From positions 1 through 5,626 of the forward strand of contig ONPH01000082.1 of assembly GCA_900319655.1 (NCBI GenBank): a stretch of 5,626 nucleotides of DNA. The letters are read 5' to 3'. This stretch comes from an uncultured Eubacteriales bacterium (lineage in GTDB: Bacteria; Bacillota; Clostridia; Oscillospirales; Acutalibacteraceae). The notes below the pieces were generated by a model. That model had not been told where the DNA came from and made no database searches. It worked only from the letters and a program-made list of their open reading frames with translations. Every line of letters starts with the position of its first letter. Position 1 is the stretch's first letter. Below are positions 1 through 5,531 of the stretch, in pieces. Position numbers and translations under genes: made by a program.

Positions 1-234
1 GAACCATCTGGGGAAGTTGATCGATGAAGAACCCGCGCTTGTGAAGAGCTTGATGTAGTTGTCAAACGTCCACTCGTGAGGAATGAGGTACGGAACCGTA
101 GTCATTGACTCGGCGCGGAAGGAGTGCATTACAAGGTATACAAACGGAGATACCCAGATAATGCCGAGAATCGCAAGGATGAGATAGATGAAGAAGTTAG
201 CAATGCGTCTTCTGAATTTATAACTTTTTATCAT
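1..234 (-). CDS. malG: MalG-like sugar ABC transporter permease, N-terminal part only
   Basis: Second membrane subunit of a carbohydrate ABC importer, cut by the left window edge so only the first 78 codons are seen. The start ATG (234-232) overlaps the TGA of the upstream permease as ATGA, and a near-perfect Shine-Dalgarno AGGAGG lies at 247-242, seven bases before the ATG and inside the last codons of malF. The visible protein starts MIKSYKFRRR, a positive cytoplasmic tail, followed by one hydrophobic segment at about residues 13-37 (ends ...SPFVYLVMHSF) and an external stretch containing the family-typical W-T-F-D-N-Y-I-K-L-F at about 56-65. This layout fits MalG/MdxG-type permeases. The EAA loop that contacts the ATPase lies outside the window. 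Overlap and shared direction indicate translational coupling with malF. Exact sugar is not determinable here. Confidence 0.88.
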   Translation of the reverse strand, partial: MIKSYKFRRRIANFFIYLILAILGIIWVSPFVYLVMHSFRAESMTTVPYLIPHEWTFDNYIKLFTSAGSSSINFPRWF

Positions 235-1739
235 GAGAACGCCTCCTCATCCTTCATCGACTTGGAATTGTTGTAGATAATAAGCGACAGGGTTGCGCAA
301 ACAATAAATACAAGAATACCAATCGAGGCGGCTAAGCCGTAGTCCTGAGACGACATCGACAGGGTAAACAGCCACGTGACGAGGATATCCGTTCGTCCTG
401 CCTGGTAATACGCCTCGGTTGAAGGTCCGCCGCCCGTCAGCAGGTAGATTACGTTGAAGTTGTTGATGTTACCAACAAACTGGGTAATCAGCTGCGGGGT
501 TGTTACGAAAATCATATACGGAAGAGTAATCGCCGTAAATGTCTTGAACGGGCTTGCGCCGTCGATACGAGCCGATTCGTACAAGTCCTCAGGGATATTC
601 ATAAGAATACCTGACATTGAAAGAATTGTGTACGGAATACCTACCCAGATATTTACGATAATTACCGTCATTCTCGCCATCAGCGTCGAGCTGTTCAGGA
701 ACTGAATCTCGACTTTGCCTCCGCCGAATAGTTGACTTATGTCTGTTAAAAGTACGTTAATCGCGCCGTTTGTCTGAAGCATCTGGTTCATGAGAAGCAG
801 AGATACGAACTGCGGAACAGCGATTGTGATAACGAAAAGTGTTCTCCAAAGAGCCTTAAGCTTGATGCCCTTTTTGTTGATCATAAGAGCAACAATCATA
901 CCGAGGATGTAGTTGGTAAATGTAGCAACTACCGCCCAGATCAAGGTCCACTCAGTCAGCTCTAAGAAGGTTTTAGCCTTTTTAGGTGTGTTTACAATAT
1001 CGAACAGTGATGTAAAGTTGTCAAGACCTACCCATGTGAACAATGTGCCCGGGGGCATATGAGCCTTGTCGTAGTTTGTAAACGCAATCAGGATCATAAA
1101 GATAAGAGGAAGAATGTTGAAGATACTGATCATGAGTACAGGGAAAGAAAGAAGAGTGATGTGATACTTTCCGTCGAGGAAGTCTCTTACGTCTTCTCTG
1201 AGAGTAGTGGGCTTTTCGCCTCTTTCTCTCATCAGCTGATGCTTATAAGCGTCCTTGATGTTCGCGATGTAAATTACGAAAATAACAGCTGTGATAACAA
1301 TGGTAAGTACCGAGTAAAGCAGGATAAGCATTGAGTTATCACCGAATACCTGCTGCTTAACGATACCCTTTTGAATAGTGTGTGTTTCTACCGTACCGAG
1401 TGTGCCGAACTTTGAAATGTACTGCCAGCCGAAGAACGTGATGTACAGTATGTAGAGCACTTCGGAGAGGAAAAATAAAACACCCTTATAAATTTTACCC
1501 TTGGAGAGGTCGCCCACACCAAAGATCAAATATGATAACTTAGTTGCCCAGTCACCTTTAACAAAGGTTACACCGTAGTTTTTGAAGCCGTTAACGATAG
1601 CCTTGAAGAAGTTGACAATTCCTCTGCCGAGAGCCTTGAAGAAACGGCCGATGGCACCGGGAATACCCTTAAAGAACTTCATAAAGTTGTAACCAAACCT
1701 TTGAAACGGATTGAGCATTTTATATTCAACGAATGTCAT
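231..1739 (-). CDS. malF: MalF-like sugar ABC transporter permease (502 aa)
   Basis: First membrane permease of a maltose/maltodextrin-type ABC importer. The start at 1739 is supported by AAGGAGA at 1752-1746, six bases upstream. Residues 9-52 form a Lys/Phe-rich amphipathic stretch built of 11-residue units. Hydrophobic segments lie at about 84-104, 137-158, 195-220, 264-288, 299-322, 356-382, 409-425 and 468-490. The EAA loop, which docks on the ATPase, is at about 388-407 (YESARIDGASPFKTF..ITLP) with the expected Glu, Ala, Gly and Leu-Pro. The region 70-104 (GVGDLSKGKIYKGVLFFLSE) resembles the extra N-terminal hydrophobic module seen in many Firmicute MalF proteins. The length is near that of E. 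coli MalF, but the big periplasmic P2 loop is absent and the added length is N-terminal. It follows malE after a 330-base structured spacer and overlaps malG by four bases. Transporter role is firm; substrate is by family only. Confidence 0.93.
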   Translation of the reverse strand: MTFVEYKMLNPFQRFGYNFMKFFKGIPGAIGRFFKALGRGIVNFFKAIVNGFKNYGVTFVKGDWATKLSYLIFGVGDLSKGKIYKGVLFFLSEVLYILYITFFGWQYISKFGTLGTVETHTIQKGIVKQQVFGDNSMLILLYSVLTIVITAVIFVIYIANIKDAYKHQLMRERGEKPTTLREDVRDFLDGKYHITLLSFPVLMISIFNILPLIFMILIAFTNYDKAHMPPGTLFTWVGLDNFTSLFDIVNTPKKAKTFLELTEWTLIWAVVATFTNYILGMIVALMINKKGIKLKALWRTLFVITIAVPQFVSLLLMNQMLQTNGAINVLLTDISQLFGGGKVEIQFLNSSTLMARMTVIIVNIWVGIPYTILSMSGILMNIPEDLYESARIDGASPFKTFTAITLPYMIFVTTPQLITQFVGNINNFNVIYLLTGGGPSTEAYYQAGRTDILVTWLFTLSMSSQDYGLAASIGILVFIVCATLSLIIYNNSKSMKDEEAFS

Positions 1740-1794
1740 ATAAGCTCTCCTTAAAATAAAAGTTTGAATCTCTCTGTCACGCCTCGCTGCTCTC

Positions 1795-1900
1795 CGCTGT
1801 TCCGAAAATAACTTCCACTCGTCTAATCCGTTCCGTTGACCGCGTCAACTCCACGGCTTAGTCCTCGCCGGTCGTTATTTTCGGGCTGCGAGCCTCAGCG
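1795..1900. repeat. Concentric imperfect palindrome between malE and malF
   Basis: Several inverted pairs share nearly the same centre, about 1842. The innermost is a perfect 6-bp stem with a 3-base loop (gttgac 1835-1840 / gtcaac 1844-1849). Next come tccg-type pairs 1828-1831 / 1853-1856 and ctaa 1823-1826 / ttag 1858-1861. The outer stem is a perfect 11-bp pair, ccgaaaataac 1802-1812 with gttattttcgg 1874-1884, and cgctg 1795-1799 can pair with cagcg 1896-1900. The segment is visibly richer in G and C than its AT-rich surroundings. It would be transcribed within the malE-malF message as one long hairpin. It could be an RNA element or a small palindromic insertion. No T-tract follows on either strand, so it is not a standard terminator. 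Confidence 0.75.
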
Positions 1901-1916
1901 CTTCTTTATTATAGTA

Positions 1917-1976
1917 CACCAAACTAATAATGCTTTTTACGTTTCCTCTATAATAAAAAACATTATTCGTTTGGTG
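1917..1976. repeat. 23-bp inverted repeat with CACCAAAC ends in the malE-malF spacer
   Basis: caccaaactaataatg (1917-1932) is matched by the inverted copy cattattcgtttggtg (1961-1976) with one mismatch. Pairing continues inward through 1934-1939 / 1954-1959 after one more mismatch, giving a stem of 23 positions with a 14-base loop (1940-1953). A second, mutually exclusive pairing is possible: tttacgttt (1936-1944) with aaacgtaaa (1983-1991). There is no T-tract downstream on either strand. Either an RNA hairpin in the operon transcript or a pair of inverted protein-binding sites (arm centres 44 bp apart) would explain it. Confidence 0.75.
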
Positions 1977-1979
1977 CAA
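1950..1979 (-). promoter_or_regulatory. Possible internal promoter upstream of malF
   Basis: On the minus strand TTGCAC (1979-1974) is followed after 18 bases by TATTAT (1955-1950). Each box departs from the sigma-A consensus by one or two bases in the -10 and more in the -35. It sits inside the 1917-1976 inverted repeat, so the match may simply reflect the AT-rich repeat. If real it would start a transcript about 200 bases upstream of malF. Confidence 0.25.
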
Positions 1980-2003
1980 AGAAAACGTAAACTTTTTAAG
2001 GTC

Positions 2004-2037
2004 GGCTTGGGGTACCCTTAAAGAGTACCCCGAAGCC
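2004..2037 (-). promoter_or_regulatory. Stem-loop just downstream of malE
   Basis: ggctt (2004-2008) and ggggtac (2009-2015) pair with gtacccc (2025-2031) and aagcc (2033-2037), leaving a single bulged base at 2032 and a nine-base loop. It lies 32 bases after the malE stop codon in the direction of transcription. The bases after the stem on the minus strand read GACCTTAAAAAG, which is not a U-tract, so strong intrinsic termination is not expected. The position fits a 3'-end stabilising or RNA-processing stem that would keep malE message more abundant than the permease message, as known for binding-protein genes in other ABC operons. That role is inference. Confidence 0.6.
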
Positions 2038-2069
2038 TGAAAAATGATAACTTAATTGATGATTAAGGA

Positions 2070-3389
2070 TTAACCCTTATCCTGAATGTTCTCGATTGTC
2101 TGCTTGAGGAGCTTCTTGAAGTACTCAGCATCGTCAGGATTGGTCTGATCTGCGATCATCTTGTTACCGAGGTTGCCCATCGGGCTCCAGAGTGTGGGAG
2201 CGATGTTAACCTGTACGCAAGCGTTCTTGGACTGCTGCATGATAGCCTGGAGAACGGGGCTGCCTGTAACAACGGGATCTTCCTGAACCTTCTTGTTTGA
2301 GGGACCCCAACCGAGCTGCTCTGCTCTTTCCTTCTGGCACTTTTCGCCTGAGAGGTAGAGAGCGAGAATCTGAGAAGCAGCGGGGAACTTTGAAGCAGCG
2401 TTAACGCCGATATACTTGTAACCGAACATTGAGATCATCTGAGTGTCAGTGCCGTTAACCTTGATTGTAGGAAGCTTAGCTGCGCCGAAGTTGTCCTTAA
2501 GAGCGTCCTGGTCAGCCTTTGTGTTCCAAGAACCGTCAACGCCTGCGCCCAGAGTACCGGTTGAGAAACCTGAAGAAATCTGAGCAACGTCAAGAGATGT
2601 GAATGTGCCCTTGTAGTCGTGCATAAGCTTTGAGAAAGCCTGGAGAGTAGCAACAGCAGTAGCCTCATCATACTGTGTGAACTTCTGAGTTGTGCCGTCC
2701 TCTTCGAAGCCGTCAATCTTTACGCCGCCTGTGAAAGCGAATGTGCAAGCATAGAAGCCGTCGCCGCAGTTGAAGATGAACTTCTTGCCCTTAGCCTTAC
2801 AAGCCTCAAGAACACCCTCGAGTGTCTTAGCCTGCTCGTCTGATACAACGGTCTTGTCGTATACGAGATAGTAACCGTTATCGTTTGTCTCGGGATAAGC
2901 ATAGAGCTTATCTTTGATTGTACCTGCAGTGATTGTCTCCTCTACGTTAGTCTCCTTAGCGTAGTCTGTGAAAGCAACCTCAGCAATAACCTTTGCGTCT
3001 ACGAGCTTGTTAAGCTGGTCTGAAGCGAAGCTGAAAACGTCGGCAGCAACGGAAGCGTCATTAAGAAGCTGTGTACCTGCGTCGCCTTCGCCCTGAGCTA
3101 CTACTTCAATCTTTGTGAATGTCTTGTTGGGATAGGCCTTTTTGAATTCCTCAACCTGCTGCTGTACGAGTTTTACAGCCTTATCAGGAGCCCATACCTT
3201 AAGTGTGATGTTGTTTTCGTCACCGAAAACTGACTCGTCAACGATAGCGCCTTCTTTAACTTCTACTTTTGTAGAATCGCCGCTTTCAGAGCCCGAGCCG
3301 GATGATTCTGTCTTCTGGCCGCCGCCACAGCCTGCAAAAGCTGTAACAGCCATCATTCCTGCCAACAGAACTGCAAGAATTTTTTTCAT
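2070..3389 (-). CDS. malE: MalE-like sugar-binding lipoprotein of ABC importer (439 aa)
   Basis: Extracellular solute-binding lipoprotein that delivers a sugar, probably malto-oligosaccharide, to the permeases encoded downstream. The start at 3389 is chosen over an upstream in-frame ATG at 3443 because it gives a proper signal peptide and has GAGGG nine bases upstream. Residues 1-20 are a lipoprotein signal (MKKILAVLLAGMMAVTAFAG) with lipobox F-A-G-C and the lipidated cysteine at 21. Residues 22-45 are a Gly/Ser/Glu-rich tether. The mature fold begins near 59 with the family-typical N-I-T-L-K-V-W-A-P. Later family landmarks are YAYPETNDNGYYLVYDK (163-179), WGPSNKKV (361-368) and WSPMGNLGNK (401-410). 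Five cysteines remain in the mature domain (197, 208, 215, 351, 391). It is the first gene of the operon, divergent from murE. The family is clear; the ligand is inferred. Confidence 0.93.
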   Translation of the reverse strand: MKKILAVLLAGMMAVTAFAGCGGGQKTESSGSGSESGDSTKVEVKEGAIVDESVFGDENNITLKVWAPDKAVKLVQQQVEEFKKAYPNKTFTKIEVVAQGEGDAGTQLLNDASVAADVFSFASDQLNKLVDAKVIAEVAFTDYAKETNVEETITAGTIKDKLYAYPETNDNGYYLVYDKTVVSDEQAKTLEGVLEACKAKGKKFIFNCGDGFYACTFAFTGGVKIDGFEEDGTTQKFTQYDEATAVATLQAFSKLMHDYKGTFTSLDVAQISSGFSTGTLGAGVDGSWNTKADQDALKDNFGAAKLPTIKVNGTDTQMISMFGYKYIGVNAASKFPAASQILALYLSGEKCQKERAEQLGWGPSNKKVQEDPVVTGSPVLQAIMQQSKNACVQVNIAPTLWSPMGNLGNKMIADQTNPDDAEYFKKLLKQTIENIQDKG

Positions 3390-3467
3390 TGGAAAATTCC
3401 CTCTTTCAAAAAAATTTTTTGTCCGATGGAGCAAATTGCACAAATTGCCCTCTGTTCCACTAATTAA

Positions 3468-3496
3468 ATAATATCAAAAAGCCAAGCAAATTTCAA
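3468..3496 (-). promoter_or_regulatory. Promoter of the malE operon
   Basis: On the minus strand TTGAAA (3496-3491) and TATTAT (3473-3468) are separated by exactly 17 bases, each one base from the sigma-A consensus. Transcription would start near 3461, giving a leader of roughly 70 bases before the malE ATG at 3389. It is the best-placed promoter match for the operon. Confidence 0.7.
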
Positions 3497-3502
3497 CCGG
3501 TT
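3495..3502. promoter_or_regulatory. CG-centred palindrome at the malE -35 (candidate LacI-family operator)
   Basis: AACCGGTT is a perfect 8-bp palindrome overlapping the edge of the malE -35 box. LacI-family sugar repressors and CcpA bind palindromes with a central CG, and the flanking bases give a partial match to the CcpA cre pattern. Outside the eight bases the symmetry stops, so the assignment rests on position and centre only. Confidence 0.35.
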
Positions 3503-3734
3503 TTGTACTTTTTATCTAACTTGTTAAAATCTGCCCGAAATTTTGTGCAATTTTACCTGCCAAATTTTATTTTTTGTTTTTTCTTACAAAATATTCGTTT
3601 TCCAATTGTATGTTTTGCACAGTGAATTGTTGTGCAAAATGCTCAACCGCCGACAATAATATTGAGGAATTGCACCTATCGTTTAATTCTGAAAACCCAA
3701 AATCAGGGGGCAAAATAAATCTTTTGAAAATTTT

Positions 3735-3752
3735 TTAGTGAAATTTCACTAA
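3735..3752. promoter_or_regulatory. 18-bp perfect palindrome, candidate operator upstream of murE
   Basis: ttagtgaaatttcactaa is identical to its reverse complement over all 18 bases. It lies about 45 bases upstream of the murE -35 box and about 240 bases from the malE promoter. It resembles a dimeric repressor or activator site. The half-site GTGAA recalls Rex sites, but the spacing between half-sites is two bases rather than Rex's four, so no regulator is assigned. Confidence 0.55.
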
Positions 3753-3776
3753 TAAACTAATTTTTTGCAAAACCCG

Positions 3777-3789
3777 GTGAATTTTTCAC
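3777..3789. promoter_or_regulatory. Second GTGAA/TTCAC palindrome next to the murE -35
   Basis: gtgaa (3777-3781) and ttcac (3785-3789) are inverted around a three-base centre, the same half-sites as the 18-bp palindrome with one extra central base. Its centre is about 40 bases (near four helical turns) from that of the first palindrome, and it ends eight bases before the murE -35 box. The pair may bind the same protein. Confidence 0.4.
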
Positions 3790-3796
3790 TTTTCTG

Positions 3797-3825
3797 TTGT
3801 ATTGTTTTTTCAATGCTGATATAAT
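3797..3825 (+). promoter_or_regulatory. Promoter of murE, extended -10 type
   Basis: TATAAT at 3820-3825 is preceded by TGA (3817-3819), giving an extended -10. TTGTAT at 3797-3802 sits 17 bases upstream as a weak -35. Transcription would start near 3832, leaving a leader of about 26 bases that holds the ribosome binding site at 3845-3849. A second TATAAT at 3831-3836 lacks a matching -35. Confidence 0.65.
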
Positions 3826-3857
3826 CAATATATAATATGAAAACAGGAGATGTTATT

Positions 3858-5324
3858 ATGAGGCTTACGGACATACTTAAGGACGTTTCATATACGGCTG
3901 AAAATAGTATCAATCCCGAAATTTCGGATTTGATTTACGATTCGCGAAAGGTTAAGGAAGGCACGGCGTTTTTCTGCCTAAAGGGTTACACCTCCGACGG
4001 CCACGATTACGCGCAGTCGGCGGTTGAAAAGGGCGCGGCGGCGCTGATTATCAGCGACGAGCTCGACTTTGAAGTTCCCGAAAACGTCGCCGTTATCAGG
4101 ACGGACGACACGCGCCTTGCGCTCGCGCTTGCAAGCCGTGAATTCTTCGGAATTCCCGAAAAAGAGCTGATGACCGTCGCGATTACCGGCACAAAGGGCA
4201 AGACAACCACCGCCGCGATGATTGCCGAAATCTTCGAGCACGCCGGAATCAAGACCGGAACAATCGGCACGCTCGGCATTGTATACGGCGGAAACACCTA
4301 CAAAACCGACAACACCACTCCCGAATCCTACGAAATTCAAAAGGCGCTGCGCGGTATGATTAACGCCGGCTGTAAGGCAATGGTAATCGAGGCGTCGTCA
4401 ATCGGACTAAAGCACAGCCGCCTTGCCGGAATGTGCTTTGACGTCGCGGTATTTACGAACTTCTCCGACGACCACATCGGCGGAGTCGAGCACAAGGATA
4501 TGGCGGAGTACCTCTACTGCAAGAGCCTGCTGTTCCGCCAGTGCAAAAACGCCGCCGCGAATATCGACGACAAAAGCTATAAGGAGATTACAAAGGACTT
4601 TGAGGGCGAAATCCTCACCTACGGCTTTTCCGAAAGCGCTATGCTCCGCGCCAAAAACGACCGCCTGCTAAGCGACGGCGGATTTATCGGCGTTCACTTT
4701 GAGACCGAGGGACTTAAAAACCTCACGCTCGACGTCGGCGTACCCGGCAAGTTCAACGCCTACAACGCTCTCGCGGCTATCAGCGCGGCGTCGTTCTTCG
4801 ATATCCCCGACAAAGCAATTATCGAAGGTCTGCGCGTTGCCCACGTCAAGGGCAGGGTTGAGCCGGTGAAGGTTCCCGGCAACTACTCCCTGCTAATCGA
4901 CTACGCCCACAACGCGCTGTCGATGGAAAACGTGCTGACCACGCTCAGGCAGTACAATCCGCACAGATTAATCACGATGTTCGGCGCAGGCGGAAACCGC
5001 CCGAAGGTAAGGCGCTTTGAGATGGGCGAAACCTCGGGCAGGCTAAGCGACCTCAGCGTTATCACCGAGGACAACTCTCGCTTTGAGGACGTTATGGACA
5101 TCATCGAGGACATAAAAACCGGACTTCACAAGACCGACGGCAAGTATGTTGTAGTGCCGAACCGCAAGGACGCGATAAGGTACTGTATGCAGAACGCCGA
5201 GGACGGCGATATCATCGTCCTCGCAGGCAAAGGCCACGAGGATTATCAGGAGATCAAGGGCGTTAAGTACCATATGGACGAGCGCGAGCTGATTGCCGAA
5301 ATCATCGCCGAGGGCATAGGCTGA
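3858..5324 (+). CDS. murE: MurE-type UDP-MurNAc-dipeptide ligase (488 aa), variant motifs
   Basis: Cytoplasmic Mur ligase that uses ATP to add the third-position diamino acid to UDP-MurNAc-L-Ala-D-Glu in peptidoglycan synthesis. The start at 3858 is preferred over the in-frame ATG at 3837 because AGGAG (3845-3849) lies eight bases upstream and the protein then begins MRLTDIL as MurE proteins do. Domain 1 is about 1-100. The ATP P-loop is TGTKGKTTT (110-118), NTTPES is at 152-157, EASSIGL at 178-184, FTNFSDDH at 199-206, and the lysine equivalent to the carbamylated one is K222. GRVE is at 332-335, DYAH at 348-351, GAGGNR at 376-381, DNSR at 405-408 and AGKGHEDYQ at 456-464. The arginine of DNSR and the G457/E461 pair favour meso-diaminopimelate over lysine, though canonical MurE has DNPR. 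Other deviations suggest a diverged paralogue. It stands alone between its own promoter and terminator. Confidence 0.88.
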   Translation: MRLTDILKDVSYTAENSINPEISDLIYDSRKVKEGTAFFCLKGYTSDGHDYAQSAVEKGAAALIISDELDFEVPENVAVIRTDDTRLALALASREFFGIPEKELMTVAITGTKGKTTTAAMIAEIFEHAGIKTGTIGTLGIVYGGNTYKTDNTTPESYEIQKALRGMINAGCKAMVIEASSIGLKHSRLAGMCFDVAVFTNFSDDHIGGVEHKDMAEYLYCKSLLFRQCKNAAANIDDKSYKEITKDFEGEILTYGFSESAMLRAKNDRLLSDGGFIGVHFETEGLKNLTLDVGVPGKFNAYNALAAISAASFFDIPDKAIIEGLRVAHVKGRVEPVKVPGNYSLLIDYAHNALSMENVLTTLRQYNPHRLITMFGAGGNRPKVRRFEMGETSGRLSDLSVITEDNSRFEDVMDIIEDIKTGLHKTDGKYVVVPNRKDAIRYCMQNAEDGDIIVLAGKGHEDYQEIKGVKYHMDERELIAEIIAEGIG

Positions 5325-5356
5325 TATCATCAAGCTATATAATAGGTATAATGATT

Positions 5357-5386
5357 CGGGGCGGATTAATTGTCCGCCCTGTTTTT
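5357..5386 (+). terminator. Intrinsic terminator of murE
   Basis: gggcgga (5359-5365) pairs perfectly with tccgccc (5373-5379). The stem extends outward by one G-U and one C-G pair, around a seven-base loop, and is followed by TTTTT at 5382-5386. It lies 32 bases after the murE stop and directly before the tRNA promoter. Confidence 0.85.
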
Positions 5387-5394
5387 CAAAGATA

Positions 5395-5423
5395 TTGACA
5401 GTTTTAAGCAATTCTGCTATAAT
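5395..5423 (+). promoter_or_regulatory. Consensus promoter of the tRNA gene
   Basis: TTGACA (5395-5400) and TATAAT (5418-5423) are both perfect sigma-A boxes with an ideal 17-base spacer, and TGC before the -10 adds an extended -10 element. Transcription would start near 5430, about 14 bases before the mature tRNA 5' end. This is the strongest promoter in the window, as expected for a stable RNA. Confidence 0.92.
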
Positions 5424-5443
5424 ATCATTTGCAACTGAAATAC

Positions 5444-5520
5444 GCGCCAATAGCTCAGTTGGTTAGAGCCACCGGCTCATAACCGGTCGGTCCGGGGTTC
5501 GAGTCCCTGTTGGCGCACCA
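5444..5520 (+). tRNA. tRNA with anticodon CAT (tRNA-Ile2 or elongator tRNA-Met)
   Basis: A complete 77-base cloverleaf with encoded CCA. The acceptor stem gcgccaa (5444-5450) pairs with ttggcgc (5510-5516), followed by discriminator A and CCA (5518-5520). The D stem is gctc/gagc (5453-5456, 5466-5469). The anticodon stem accgg/ccggt (5471-5475, 5483-5487) encloses the loop ctcataa with anticodon CAT at 5478-5480. The T stem is 5493-5497 / 5505-5509 with loop ttcgagt. It is not the initiator: G1-C72 is paired and the anticodon stem lacks the three G-C pairs. C4-G69 and C5-G68, known recognition pairs for the lysidine enzyme TilS, point to an AUA-reading isoleucine tRNA, although anticodon-only annotation would call it Met. 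It is a single-gene transcript with its own promoter and terminator. Confidence 0.95.
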
Positions 5521-5531
5521 AAAACAAGGGG

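Larger units (their letters stand above)
3436..3676. repeat. Cluster of TTGCAC/GTGCAA motifs in the divergent control region
   Basis: The motif occurs as ttgcacaa 3436-3443, ttgtgcaa 3543-3550, ttttgcaca 3613-3621, tgtgcaaaa 3631-3639 and ttgcacc 3670-3676. The third and fourth form a perfect 9-bp inverted pair with a nine-base spacer. The first lies in a tandem of two related nonamers, gcaaattgc and acaaattgc (3431-3448), in the malE leader. It could be a set of binding sites for one regulator. The surrounding DNA is AT-rich, but the shared GCAC core is not explained by AT richness alone. Confidence 0.45.

Noticed and set aside
1836..2021. 61-codon plus-strand reading frame in the malE-malF spacer
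   Set aside because: It lies across the palindromes, has no ribosome binding site, and its composition reflects the repeats.
2004..2037. Intrinsic terminator after malE
   Set aside because: The stem is good but no U-tract follows on either strand, so it is listed as a stem-loop instead.
3390..3443. Extended MalE start at the ATG at 3443
   Set aside because: It would add 18 polar residues before a textbook lipoprotein signal peptide; the ATG at 3389 has its own ribosome binding site.
3735..3752. Rex or ArgR operator
   Set aside because: Half-site spacing differs from Rex and the core does not match the ARG box; left unassigned.
3837..3857. Upstream murE start at 3837
   Set aside because: The ATG overlaps the end of promoter-like sequence close to the predicted transcription start and has no ribosome binding site; AGGAG precedes the ATG at 3858.
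3978..4340. Long minus-strand reading frames opposite the first half of murE
   Set aside because: They are shadows produced by the C-ending codon bias of murE, with no start signals.
5043..5450. 135-codon minus-strand reading frame opposite the murE end, terminator and tRNA promoter
   Set aside because: It is antisense to conserved MurE codons and crosses the terminator and promoter; the murE codon bias explains it.
5444..5520. tRNA as an integration site for a mobile element
   Set aside because: No integrase gene and no repeated copy of the tRNA 3' end in the window.
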